Assembly: GCA_025558075.1 (NCBI GenBank)
Contig: JAHLKF010000006.1
Coordinates: forward strand, 806,001-870,000
Length of the DNA stretch: 64,000 bases
From: Gaertneriomyces semiglobifer
Taxonomy: Eukaryota > Chytridiomycota > Chytridiomycetes > Spizellomycetales > Spizellomycetaceae
Reading direction: 5' to 3'
A program made the translations under genes and the position numbers. How positions within the stretch are numbered: position 1 is the first letter of the stretch; each line of letters opens with the position of its first letter. Under the pieces are notes generated by a model. It was not told where the DNA came from. It searched no databases and saw nothing but the letters and a program-made list of their open reading frames with translations. Shown here in pieces: positions 10,166-20,370 of this stretch.

Positions 10166-12637
10166 ATGGTATTGACGGCCGAGACAGCTGCGGTGGTTGT
10201 TGGCCACGCGCGTGGAATGGAGGTGAATGCCGCCGAGTCCATCGCGAAGACTGCCCATGAAACCATCGGCCGGACGGATACCACGGCCGCTGGGATAGAA
10301 CTTTATGGGTTTTCTCAACGTCAGCTCGCCGTGCTGCAGGCGATCGTTGAGACCTTTATACGCCGTCTGGACGATGAAGAGACATCTCGCGTTGTCGAAG
10401 AAGGATACAACAGAGTGAACAATCCCACCGCAGCTTCTTGTGATGTGGTTGCCGCATACGCCCGCTTTTCTGCCGCAGATACTCCTTACTTGGAACCCCT
10501 GATGCAATTCATTCATGTGGCCGCTTACCTTGATCAAATCAAGGCCATCCAGGGCGCTCTGTGGGCATTGTCTACCTCCCCCGGTGCATTATTGCTCACC
10601 GGAACGCACCAACCTTTTCACTTGCTTTCTTGCAAAGATCGGGAGCGTGCGCTCCTTCGGCTCGCATCAAGCAACCTTGCGCCCCTGAGATTGATATTCG
10701 GTTCCCTCTACGGTATAAGCATGTTGTCCGTATACGGTTCTCCGCTCACAGGTAAAGACGGCAGAAAATTTCATCCGTTGTGGGATGTGCTAGGTTACGC
10801 GGGATCCCCGCACATCGAACGACCGTTGCCTGCGGCGGACGACATATGGCGGCCGTCATTCGTAAACGTGTTTTCTCTGCCAACCGATGCTCAAACTGTT
10901 ACTATGGAGTGTGATGTTGTCGTCGTGGGCTCGGGTGCGGGTGGCGGAGTGCTCGCAGCAGAGTTGGCAAAGGCTGGCTTTGATGTTGTGGTCCTCGAAA
11001 AAGCATTGTACACTCATCCAACTGATCTACCTTTTACCGAACGCCAATCATTTCAACTACTCTACGAACGCGCGGGCGCGATCACCAGTGAAGATGGATC
11101 CATTCGAACGCTCATGGGCAGCGCTTGGGGAGGCGGCACTGCCGTCAACTGGTAAATACGTACGCGATGGTCAAACCTCTTGTTGAAAGTGCTGAATTTC
11201 GTTTTGCTCCACAGGTCTGCTTCGCTGATCCCGCCAGGAAAAGTCCGAGAAGAATGGGCGAAAAACTACAAGCTCCCGTACTTTGTTTCTTCACATTATC
11301 CCGAAGCATTGGAAACAGTCTGCCGCAGAGCTGGAATATCTGCCTCGGCAGTTGAACACAATGTTCCAAACAGGCGATTTATGGAAGGGTCACAACGCCT
11401 GGGCTACCCGTGTGCTGTCATACCTCAAAACACCGCCGGCAAACCGCACAAGTGTGGCTATTGCATATTCGGATGTCCTTATGGAGAGAAACAAGGAACT
11501 CACATGACCTTTTTGAAGGATGCTGCTGAGACCGGAAATGCCCGTTTTGTAGAAGGCTGTACCGTTGAGAAGGTTCTGCGCAAAAAAGGACATGCCATAG
11601 GGGTTGCCGGCACTGTGAAATCTCGGAACGGGGAGACTGTTTCACTCAACGTCATGGCAGCGCGAGTGGTCCTCAGCGCAGGCTCGCTTCACACTCCTGC
11701 GTTGCTGCTCAAGTCAGGACTTCGCAACTCGAACATCGGAAGAAATCTTCGTCTACATCCGTGCACCCATGTCTTTGGAATCTTCAAGGAGCAGGCCGAG
11801 GCTGTCAAATGCTTCAGCGGATCAATTATGGTGGGTTATAGATGTGTGAAGCGTTATTATAGTAGCAACGCTAATGTCAATGAATTTGCTCCGCGCAGAC
11901 GGTTGTGGGCACCGCGGCAGAGAATGTGCATGGAGACGGGTATGGTGCCAAGCTCGAGATTTCCGCCATGCATCCATCCATGTATAGCACGTGTACACCT
12001 TGGAGGGGCGCGGAAGATCACAAGCGCTTAATGTCATTGTACGACAGGGCAGTGCCCACCCTCGTCCTTTCACGCGATAGTGACGCCACCAAGGGCCGCA
12101 TTTCCCTGGACAAGGACGGCAATCCGCGCCTTGACTACTCAATTGCCAGCAAGGATCAAAAGTCCGTTCTAGCTGGTGTAGAGATAGCAATCAAGACGCT
12201 TATTGCTGCCGGTGCCGACGAGATTGTCACTAACCAAAATGGCGTTCCTCCTTTCGTGATTTCGAAACCGGCATCTGCTGACATTCTCACTAGCAAAGAG
12301 TTTGAAGATTATTTGGACCGCGTTCGAGCTTGGGGCTACAAGCCAACCTGGTCACCGCTGTTCAGTGCCCATCAAATGGGAACATGTCGACTGGCGGGAA
12401 CCTCGAAGCTAGGCGTCTGCAATCCGGAAGGTCAGACATGGGAGGTGAAGGGATTGTATGTGGCCGATGCCAGTCTGTTCCCGACAGCATCTGGTGTCAA
12501 GTAAGTAACTATTTGACAACAATGGCCCCCATACAGTTTACTGATACTGGCTCAACAGCCCAATGGTGACCACACTGTCTATGGGATACATGGTTGCGCA
12601 ATCTGTGAAGAGCTCCCTGATTAGCAATAAGCTCTAG
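10166..12637 (+). CDS. FAO1: Long-chain alcohol oxidase, GMC family
   Basis: This FAD enzyme oxidises long-chain fatty alcohols to aldehydes with O2 and usually sits on peroxisomal or ER membranes. Four exons give about 760 residues. The N-terminal helical region (RQLAVLQAIVETFIRRLDDE) is typical of fatty alcohol oxidases rather than short GMC enzymes. The FAD-binding site is VVVGSGAGGGVLAAELAKAG. The conserved cysteine cluster CGYCIFGCPYGEK is present. The GMC active-site His lies in SAHQMGTCR and the terminal Asn in TASGVNPMVTT, created by the last splice. No peroxisomal SRL-type tail is seen; it ends SNKL. The start is the first ATG of the open frame. With the WS/DGAT gene at 30-31 kb it suggests wax ester or fatty alcohol metabolism (inference). 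Confidence 0.9.
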
Positions 12638-12885
12638 ATGTAGAGTAGGTAGCTTAGGATAACATAGAATAGTGGATTGATCCAGGAGCCCATGTTTGTA
12701 TTGTATGTCTGTGGAAATTTAGCTCACGTAAACGAACGCGCGTAACTCCGCCGACTTGTCAAGCAGACCCAAATTTCTCACTGCAATGATACTTAGATAC
12801 TGCCTTGCTAACAGCTATCAACCATTGCTTGCGTTGATTGGAGAGGTGGTTTCAGATATCAAGCCTGAGTTGTGGCGAAATCACG

Positions 12886-15376
12886 ATGTCACAGTGGAGA
12901 GGCGCGATTCAAGAAATCTCGGATGTAGTCCGCAGGTATTTATGGTCTGTAGCTACCAATAGCGGCCATACAACTAATACGCTGGTCAGGCTTTGTAGAT
13001 GTGCCAGTGATGCGAGTACCAGTAATTTAAGCATCTCATCCGGAGGCATGCTCCTCGGACTATGGCATGAAACGGCTAAACAAATGGTGCTCAAACCAGA
13101 GAACTTGATCGCATCTACTTGGAAAGATATTGATGAATACCGCCAATTGATGATAGCGGATTCCGAAGCCGTAACAGTAATAGTACAACACATTCATCAA
13201 TTGGTCCTCAATAATGCACACCACCTGCCAGCCGTGATGAGCGAGCTGTCGGTTGGAGTCGAGAATTGCGTTCAGCGGGTCCGGATGCTTGAGGCTACTA
13301 CCGTGCTAGGCGCTATTGTCTTTCAGCGCGCAGGATTGGTGGCTCAAGACAGAAATCTGCTCTCAGTAGCAGAGCTTGTGAGCGTTGTGTATGAGGTACT
13401 TAGGGGACTTCAAGATTTGGCCGAGATTCCCTCGAAGCCCGAGGAGCTCTCGTCACCAACCCAAGAGAGACCAAAAAAGGGATCGTGGAATGGTGTCAAA
13501 AGTGTCATGCGAAAAGGAGGGTTCTTTAATCCAGCTGCAGTCAATGTGCCAGCCCAGACCCTATTATCGCACTTTGCCCCTGCGCCCGCCGCGGAGAACC
13601 TTGCATCTCACGACTGGAGTGTGCTGAACGAAAAACTGCGCGAGTTTAACCGTAGCGCAAAGTCGCTGGTGCGCGCTATGAACTACTATTTGGATACGCT
13701 GTTGATGATTGAACACCAGCTGATATTAACTGGAGAATGTCAGACAGATGCAGCCGGCTTGGGCAAGGACGCTCTTTTACGAATGAGAGATACTCTGCAA
13801 GCAATTCTGGCGTCTCAGCAACATAATCGACATACCTGGAGAATTAGCTTTAAGGAGATTCCACAGTTTATCAGTATCAGTAATGGAAGCAGCGACCAAT
13901 CATCAGATAATATGGAGGTGCCTGTGAACGACAGTCGGAAACACACCATAGACTCATCCGCCATGAGCGACTTTGGTAGAGACTACCCCGAGAATTTGAA
14001 AAGGCGGTCACCTAATCCAGTGCATTCTTCCATCCAAACTCTCTGCAATGAGGGGGATTCTCGGATGAATTCCGTACATAACGCAAGCGAGTCATACTTG
14101 AAGCATGAGTCCTCCAACGACCGAGGATATACTCTACCCGACAAAGGATTTGATGATGGGAACTATAGGCAGCCTCGATCGTTCAGCATGGGCAAACCTG
14201 GAAAACAAGCATACCGCCCGACTAAACTGCGCAGGCAAATCTCTGCACCAGATGTAGGTGCATAGTGCGTTGGAGTGCCGGCGCGCATACTCACCGTCTC
14301 TCGCAGCCATCCACGACACCATTACAGTGGGAAAGTGAGCACAGTTTACGCCACGACCCGGAAAGACGTGCGTTGTATTATCACGGTTCATCCAAAGAAC
14401 CCGATTCGATGCCTGAGCCAGCAACGGCGACTTCCACGTTTCCGCAACCGGAACAGCCGGAGCATGAGACAGAAAATCCACTACAGTCATCGCCTTATGA
14501 GGCACTCCTTCGTCATATAGAAGAAATCGAACATGCGCAGTTACAGATGCTTGGGCAAGTACCCTTTCCGGACGAGGCGATGGAAGGCCATCAGGAGCAG
14601 CTTGCTATGATGCCAGAAGAGTTCGCGGATCACCACAATGCACAGTTGGGAACACCATCAATGGCAACTTATGTCCCGCCTCCCCGAGTCCTCGTTTTCC
14701 CGCCCAGTCAAAACCCTGAAGACCCGATGATTACATCAGTAACTCTTGGTCCCGATCTACAGGCCGGTGGCCTTGCTGGAGAAGCGCATAGGCAGCCGCA
14801 TTTCCTGCGACCGCGAGTCCCACCTCCAAAAGTCGCCGTCACGTACATGAAAAGGGAATGGGAGCCATCGCTATCTGTGAAGAAGCCACTGCTTCGACCA
14901 GACTCGGGATCGACGGCATGGAAACTGTGTGCAATCAAACTGAATCCAACCAACCGGACGCTGCAGGTATACGGATCTGACGCAATCTCAACCACTAAAT
15001 TCTCAATTAAAGATATGGAAATTCCAATCAGAGATCCAGAGGTAGGCTTGCTGTTATTTTCCTTACTGGCCCGCAAGTTTAACCACGATTTCAGCTATCC
15101 GGGCACGCACCAGTGGCGCAATACAATCTCCGGAATGCAGTTCTGGAGAAAGCGAGTAATGCGGCTCGCTCACACACTGTAAGGGTGCGCTTAATGAATG
15201 GTGTCAGCCTCGTGATATCGTTTGCGTCAGCCATTACACTTGAAGAATGGGCATTGGCATTGACTCGAACAGCGAACGACGAAAGCGGAAGCATGCCAAT
15301 GATTAGAGATGGAAGTGGGTATGTTGAGTATCCGTCTGCGTCAAGCTTCCACCCGCTTAGCGCAATGGCTCTGTAA
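12886..15376 (+). CDS. Pleckstrin-homology domain protein, unknown role
   Basis: The gene spans three or four exons. The first 450 residues are helical without a recognised domain (HDWSVLNEKLREFNRSAKSL stands out). They are followed by a Ser/Pro-rich, probably disordered stretch. A C-terminal PH-like domain comes last (AWKLCAIKLNPTNRTLQVYG, then HTVRVRLMNGVSLVISFASA and a helix EEWALALTRTA), split by an intron at about 15041-15094. Another intron (about 14253-14323) removes an in-frame TAG, joining two frames that otherwise look like separate genes. A 54-base segment (12935-12988) may be a further, frame-neutral intron. The start is the first ATG in frame. It probably binds phosphoinositides or acts as a membrane adaptor (inference). 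I do not recognise an orthologue. Confidence 0.7.
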
Positions 15377-15482
15377 TCAACGAACCGATGATCAATATTA
15401 GTAGTGTATTTAGCGTTGGGTAAATGGGCCATTGTCGATGCTCAAGAGAATATGATATATTTAAAGATGGCGAGTAGAAAAA

Positions 15483-15998
15483 CTAGGCGTTGGATCGGCC
15501 GGTGCCAAAGTACTCCCACTGTCCTTGCGGGACTGGTTCTTCCAGGGGCTCCCAGATCTAGAATGGAAAGCTCAGAAGGATGTTCTGAGGTCATGATAAC
15601 AAGGAATTCTATTACCTTGTACTCCAGCATTTTCGGTATCAACTTCAATTCGTCCTCAGCCTGATCAATCAGTTCCTCAATTTGACCAGCATCGATCTTC
15701 TCTTCAATACTCGGCACATCGTCCGTGGCTTCCACAATGGCAAGGCGATGTTTCGTCAAGGCTTCCGTACTTTGACGATATGCCGACGTGGGTGGGATAA
15801 TGTTAACCGTGTGAAGAATACGTTGGTATAAGGAGATGAGGTGAGGGCGGGGGTTCGGATGCACTGGGACGCCAAAGAGGCCAGTGGTCTAACACCAGCA
15901 GCAACATTAGCAACTTTGCCAGTCGACAGAAGAAATAACGTCAACAAACCAACCTCCTTGAGCTTTGCCGCTTGCAATAATGGTCTAAAGTACCTCAT
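15483..15998 (-). CDS. NDUFA5: NADH:ubiquinone oxidoreductase subunit NDUFA5 (B13)
   Basis: This accessory subunit sits on the matrix arm of mitochondrial complex I. Three exons join in phase. They encode MRYFRPLLQAAKLKE, then TTGLFGVPVHPNPRPHLISL and the helical body (KIDAGQIEELIDQAEDELKL), then IWEPLEEPVPQGQWEYFGTG. The body and the C-terminal W-E-P-L-E-E...W-x-Y-F signature are those of the family, and the length of about 140 residues is normal. Its presence implies that this organism keeps complex I, unlike fission and budding yeasts. It is tail-to-tail with the PH-domain gene (106 bp apart) and head-to-head with the GNAT gene. A TCACGTGA box lies about 90 bp upstream of its start. Confidence 0.93.
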
Positions 15999-16088
15999 CG
16001 TTGGGAAATGGCTGGAACTAGATCTGCCTGTAACAAGTCGCTCGTCGTTCAGGATAGTGTCCTCAACGCAGACTGGAATCTCGGCGCG

Positions 16089-16096
16089 TCACGTGA
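16089..16096. promoter_or_regulatory. TCACGTGA E-box in divergent promoter
   Basis: A perfect palindromic TCACGTGA lies in the 314-bp interval between NDUFA5 (-) and the GNAT gene (+). bHLH factors such as fungal Cbf1 bind this core. Function is inferred from motif and position only. Confidence 0.4.
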
Positions 16097-16312
16097 TCAG
16101 AACGGAAACCGTTACTATAAAGAACAAGCTAAACGGATTGTTGGAGGAAGTTATCCGCGACGATGAAGAAGCGATGATGCGAGTGCGGATAAGCAGGAGC
16201 ATTGTGTCTCGGCCGACGAGCGAGGCATCTTGAACATTTGCCGGCGATAACGGCCAAGGACGAACGTTTTGAACTTCCGATGACATTCGCCCCAACTTGA
16301 TCATTCAATCTG

Positions 16313-17107
16313 ATGCCTCTCTACGACGCTGAAATTGTGGGGAAGGACCTGACACCGCTTGTATTGCAGGGTCCTCGGGTGTATCTTTGCTCAATTCGAG
16401 ATGAGGACCTTCCCTTATATGCCAAAGTGTTTTCTGATGGCACGACTATGCAACATTTGGCTCATCTAGCGAAGGCTGAATCAGGAGGCTGGACTTTGCA
16501 GCAAATGAGCGAAAGGCATGCTGAAAAAAGTGCGATTATGCGAAAGGGAGAGGGGATCTTCTTTGGTGTCTACTGTCACAAACGAATCCTTGCCGCAATG
16601 AACGAAGAAAACACCACTCTGATGGAGGAACTACGATGCCCGATGTCTTCTTGCGGCGCCGGAGTAGAAATGGCGGATTACTACTTTGCGGGTCCCGCAG
16701 GCCTAAATTGGATTGATCACACATCTCACAGCGCCAGCGCCGGCATTGTCGTGCATCGCTTCCTGCAGAGAACTCATTTGGCCAGCGAAGTCTTATGGTT
16801 AATCTTTGATTATGCCTTTCAACATCTAGGTATTGAGTCTATTACAATGGACACATCAGAGAACAATACGCCGATGAGGCGCTGGTGCGAAAACGTGGCG
16901 AACATGCAGCATACAAAGACGCAAAATGAAGACGCAGGCGTCTGGATGGAATACACATTGTCAAAGCGGCAGTGGTTGGACTATGAGGGTCATGAAGGCA
17001 CTAGAACCAAAATGATGAAGCAGCTCCAACAACGGGCCGCTGTAGACATGAACGCTAGGGTTGTAAATGGAGACCATAGATTCCAGTATCTTCTGCACGA
17101 CCTCTGA
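16313..17107 (+). CDS. GNAT-family acetyltransferase, RimJ/RimL-like
   Basis: A single-exon protein of 264 residues. The N-terminal beta strands read RVYLCSIRDEDLPLYAKVFS, as in RimJ/RimL-type N-acetyltransferases. The later part (GIVVHRFLQRTHLASEVLWL, DYAFQHLGIESITMDTSENN) matches the family's pattern of a strand, an acetyl-CoA loop, a helix containing a lateral FqhLG, and an N-terminal cap. The usual R/Q-x-x-G-x-G/A loop is degenerate (R-T-H-L-A-S-E). So the fold looks right but I cannot name the substrate. It is tail-to-tail with XPA, 82 bp apart. The role may be small-molecule or protein N-acetylation. Confidence 0.75.
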   Translation: MPLYDAEIVGKDLTPLVLQGPRVYLCSIRDEDLPLYAKVFSDGTTMQHLAHLAKAESGGWTLQQMSERHAEKSAIMRKGEGIFFGVYCHKRILAAMNEENTTLMEELRCPMSSCGAGVEMADYYFAGPAGLNWIDHTSHSASAGIVVHRFLQRTHLASEVLWLIFDYAFQHLGIESITMDTSENNTPMRRWCENVANMQHTKTQNEDAGVWMEYTLSKRQWLDYEGHEGTRTKMMKQLQQRAAVDMNARVVNGDHRFQYLLHDL

Positions 17108-17189
17108 ATTGAAGATTGCTTTCAATCGCATCCGTCCAAAATATTACATTATTTACATTAGCACTAGCGCACTTTAAATATACACTACT

Positions 17190-18155
17190 CTACATGGCTT
17201 CGTATCTGGAAACACTACCACAAGTTACGCATGTTTCCTGATACTCGTCTGATTCAGGCAGATACACACTGGGCCCAAACTGATGCTTATGTTCCTCTTC
17301 TGCCTTTTTTGCCCATGTAGATGTGCGAGTTTTCTTTCGCAGCTCACTCAGTTTCGCTCTGAACTTTTTTTCCTTGCGCTCTTTCTTTTCCTTTTCTCGC
17401 CTCTCAAATTCGTCGTCCAACTGTTGCGGGCCACCCCATTTTTCCCACGCAAAGGCTTCGACCTGCTGTCGCACATACAGAAGCATATTGCTGTAGGTGG
17501 ATTTGTGGGGGTTGGGCCTTTCCCAGCGCGGTAGGCGGTGGACATCTCGAAGTTCACTTTCGGTCAACAGATAGTCCTCACGACATTCGGTTTTCGTGAG
17601 CAAGCTATACTTCTCCGGGTACTTATCCTTGCAACTTTTGCATACGCAAAGCCCAAAGTATGTGCTGTAGTTGGGGTCGAGATCTATGGACTTGCATGTC
17701 TCGCATTTGGGAGCAGCATGCATGTTCGCCAAGTCTGGCGGTGGGTCGTACACCAAAGTAGGCTCCGGCTTCTTTTGCTTTCTTTCCACCGGTGCCTGTG
17801 GTTGATCTTCTAAAATAAACCCTCCTTTGGTGTCTTTCATGGTAGACAAATTGTACTCGCAGTATGTCAGGTCTATGGCCCGGCGCTTGCGCGACCCGCT
17901 AGTTCCCGGCGGTTCGCCATCCAGAACTCCATCCTGGTTGTGGTTCACGCTGGTGTCATTACGAGTAGGTTGCTGCGGTACCTGTGAAGCGATTCGCCCA
18001 TTTTGAGATGCGGTTGAAGTGGGAGGCTGTTGCTTGTGAGGTGGGTGCGTTGAGGGTCCTGTAGAGGTCGAACCTTCGTGACTCAACCGGTTCTGTTCTG
18101 CCTCAATGGCAGATTGAAGCACAGATGATCCCCCAGTTGCTGTTCTCATTGTCAT
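17190..18155 (-). CDS. RAD14: Nucleotide excision repair factor XPA/Rad14
   Basis: It verifies damaged DNA and organises the excision repair complex with RPA, TFIIH and ERCC1-XPF. A single exon encodes 321 residues. The N-terminal 140 residues are disordered and Gln/Pro-rich. A C4 zinc finger follows (C151, C154, C172, C175 in CETC...CKSC). The DNA-binding region comes next, with KTECREDYLLTESELRD and the W-G basic patch (EAFAWEKWGGPQQLDDEFER). A long Lys/Glu helix leads to a C-terminal CVTCGSVSRYEAM, the TFIIH-binding cysteine end seen in animal XPA. Everything needed seems intact. Confidence 0.95.
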   Translation of the reverse strand: MTMRTATGGSSVLQSAIEAEQNRLSHEGSTSTGPSTHPPHKQQPPTSTASQNGRIASQVPQQPTRNDTSVNHNQDGVLDGEPPGTSGSRKRRAIDLTYCEYNLSTMKDTKGGFILEDQPQAPVERKQKKPEPTLVYDPPPDLANMHAAPKCETCKSIDLDPNYSTYFGLCVCKSCKDKYPEKYSLLTKTECREDYLLTESELRDVHRLPRWERPNPHKSTYSNMLLYVRQQVEAFAWEKWGGPQQLDDEFERREKEKKERKEKKFRAKLSELRKKTRTSTWAKKAEEEHKHQFGPSVYLPESDEYQETCVTCGSVSRYEAM

Positions 18156-18482
18156 CCAATATTTCCCTTCGCATACATGTGCGGCCGCTGTCGGCCAAGA
18201 AGCCGTCTTTTGGAAATAACTTTGTGAGGAAGTGCGAAATTCGCGGATTTAGCGCTGCCTGTTATTAATAATCGAATTAACACGCACAGCGCTTCGCATA
18301 AAAGCATCATAATCTCCTTCAACAGGTTAGAGAAAAGATAGTAAAATTAAGAAGCACCAGCAATGAGGACCGTCTCAGATTAATATCCGTGTACCCATCA
18401 ATCTTCACGACAAAAGTTCTCATGAGCGACATCTATGCTACAGATTCTACACTACACACTCCGGATGACGATGGATAGTGGC
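18156..18482. other. Intergenic, XPA promoter side
   Basis: About 330 bases separate the start of XPA from the stop of the upstream minus-strand thiolase. There is no reading frame of note and the sequence is AT-richer. It should contain the XPA promoter and the thiolase 3' end. Confidence 0.5.
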
Positions 18483-19718
18483 TTACAGACGCTCCACCAC
18501 AACTGAGCTGGCCGCGCCACCGCCGTTACAAATACCAGCAACACCGATCTGACCTTGCTTCAGCAAGTGAACTAACGAAACAAGGATTCGAGAACCGGAA
18601 GACCCGATGGGGTGACCGAGGGCGACAGCACCGCCGGCAATGTTGACCTTGTCAGGGTTGAGTCCCATAATCTTCTCATTTACACGGGCAACCACTGAGA
18701 AGGCTTCGTTCAACTCGAAAAGACTCACGTCATCAATGCTCAAACCGGCGCGCTTGAGCGCAATTGGCACCGCAATGGACGGTGCAATCGTAAACTTTTT
18801 CGGGGAGGTGGACGCATCACCGAATGAAAGAATGCGAGCAAGAGGCTTCAGGCCGAGCTCCTCAGCCTTACTACGGGTCATAAGGACCAAAGCGGACGCG
18901 CCGTCGTTGAGAGTAGAAGCGTTCGCAGCTGTAACAGAGCCGCCCTTCTGAAACGCAGACTTGAGGGTGGGCACTTTGTCAAATTTGATGTTCTTGTATT
19001 CCTCGTCCTCAGCAATTACTTTTTCCCCTTTCCTGTCTTTGATGGTCACGGGCACTACCTCCTCCTTGAACAGGCCCTTCTTCCATGCTTCAGCTGCCCG
19101 CTTGTATGAGCTAATAGCGTGCTCATCCTGAATCTCACGAGTGATGCCGTATTCAAGAGCAGTTTCTTCAGCGCAGTTCCCCATGTGGACCTGATTGTAG
19201 ACATCCCAGAGGCCATCCTTGATGATACCATCGAATGCCTGCTGATGACCAAATGCAGCGTTCCTGGGAAAGTAGAAGGGCACATTGGACATACTTTCCA
19301 TTCCACCGGCGACCATCACATCGCGCATACCGAGCGCAAGAGTCTGGTGGGCAAAGATAACCGCCTTGAGACCAGAGGCGCAGACTTTGTTGACAGTGGT
19401 CGCTTCAGTGGTTTCCGGGCATCCAGCCAAGATAGTAGCTTGACGGGCGGGTGCCTGGCCAACATTAGCAGAAATGACGTTGCCCATGTAGATTTCTTCT
19501 ACATCGCTTGGCTTGATACCGGCCTTCTCAATGGCTCCTTTGATAGCAAAGGCACCAAGTTGCGGAGCAGTAAGCTTGGACAACGACTTCTGGAACGAGC
19601 CAACCGGTGTCCTGGCGGCGGAGACGATGACGACCTCGTTCATGCCCTTCGCGGCAGTGGCATAAGACCGTGCCGTGAGTTTCCGAGACACGCATGCAGT
19701 ACTACGGGAGAACATCAT
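18483..19718 (-). CDS. ERG10: Acetyl-CoA acetyltransferase, probably mitochondrial
   Basis: This thiolase II condenses two acetyl-CoA to acetoacetyl-CoA, or runs the reverse reaction in ketone and isoleucine catabolism. A single exon gives 411 residues. The nucleophile is Cys113 in NKVCASGLK, with His369 in GGAVALGHPIGSSG and Cys397 in GICNGGGAASS. The N-terminus MMFSRSTACVSRKLTARSYA is rich in Arg and Ser with no acidic residue, so it reads as a mitochondrial presequence. That makes it closer to ACAT1 than to the cytosolic sterol-pathway enzyme. The yeast symbol marks the family, not the location. Alternative initiation at Met26 (KGMNEVVIVSAART) could give a cytosolic form. Confidence 0.94.
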   Translation of the reverse strand: MMFSRSTACVSRKLTARSYATAAKGMNEVVIVSAARTPVGSFQKSLSKLTAPQLGAFAIKGAIEKAGIKPSDVEEIYMGNVISANVGQAPARQATILAGCPETTEATTVNKVCASGLKAVIFAHQTLALGMRDVMVAGGMESMSNVPFYFPRNAAFGHQQAFDGIIKDGLWDVYNQVHMGNCAEETALEYGITREIQDEHAISSYKRAAEAWKKGLFKEEVVPVTIKDRKGEKVIAEDEEYKNIKFDKVPTLKSAFQKGGSVTAANASTLNDGASALVLMTRSKAEELGLKPLARILSFGDASTSPKKFTIAPSIAVPIALKRAGLSIDDVSLFELNEAFSVVARVNEKIMGLNPDKVNIAGGAVALGHPIGSSGSRILVSLVHLLKQGQIGVAGICNGGGAASSVVVERL

Positions 19719-20370
19719 CTTTGAAGATATGACTCAAGGTAAGAATAAATCTGCTAATCTTCCCGTTAACCCCTCTTGCTTCTCTAGCTTTTGTTATCCT
19801 TCGTCGTTGCCCTCGTCGCCGTTGGCTGTCCGTTGTTGCTTTGACGTTGCTGAATAACGAGCAAACAACCTGGCGATAACAAGGAGCTTCCCGGTCAACC
19901 AAATGGCATATCGATAACAAACTTTAACTCTTTTCAAGACTGCGATGAGACTTAAATAGTTCATAGTCGAGGGCAAGCAATCATCCCTGGTTTATCCACG
20001 AGTTAAAGCTATGGAATTGAATGATTGATCGGGCTGCTCATCCCAATCACAGCGCGAAAACAGGACTGGGCTAAGTTCGTTGTAGTAACGGCCAGTCACT
20101 GGGCGTTCAGCTCTTAAACGGAAGACGGTTTTGGGAAAATGAGAGCAATGGGTCTCGATTGCCAATTGCGCAAGGATTTTAGTTCATGGCGCTTGCTTCC
20201 AGATCCAGGTCGATCTCGAGTGCTGCCGCCAGCAGCAGTGAATGTGGACACTGTTGAACCAAACTCCGCGGGAATTCCGGACATCGCGTCGGCGTATTTC
20301 CAGACTCTCACTGCGAGTTTCCTTTTCTCCCAAAACATTCGAGCATCACATCTTCACATCTTTTACGAGT
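19719..20370. other. Divergent promoter region, thiolase and Tof1
   Basis: About 650 bases lie between two head-to-head starts. A plus-strand frame (20242 onward) runs open into Tof1, so Tof1 could start slightly upstream, but the ATG at 20371 is the best. No other feature is visible. Confidence 0.45.

Noticed and set aside
14265..15182. Separate gene downstream of the PH-gene N-terminal frame
   Set aside because: An in-phase intron (about 14253-14323) with a CGCAG acceptor joins the two frames into one gene; the start of the second frame has no support.
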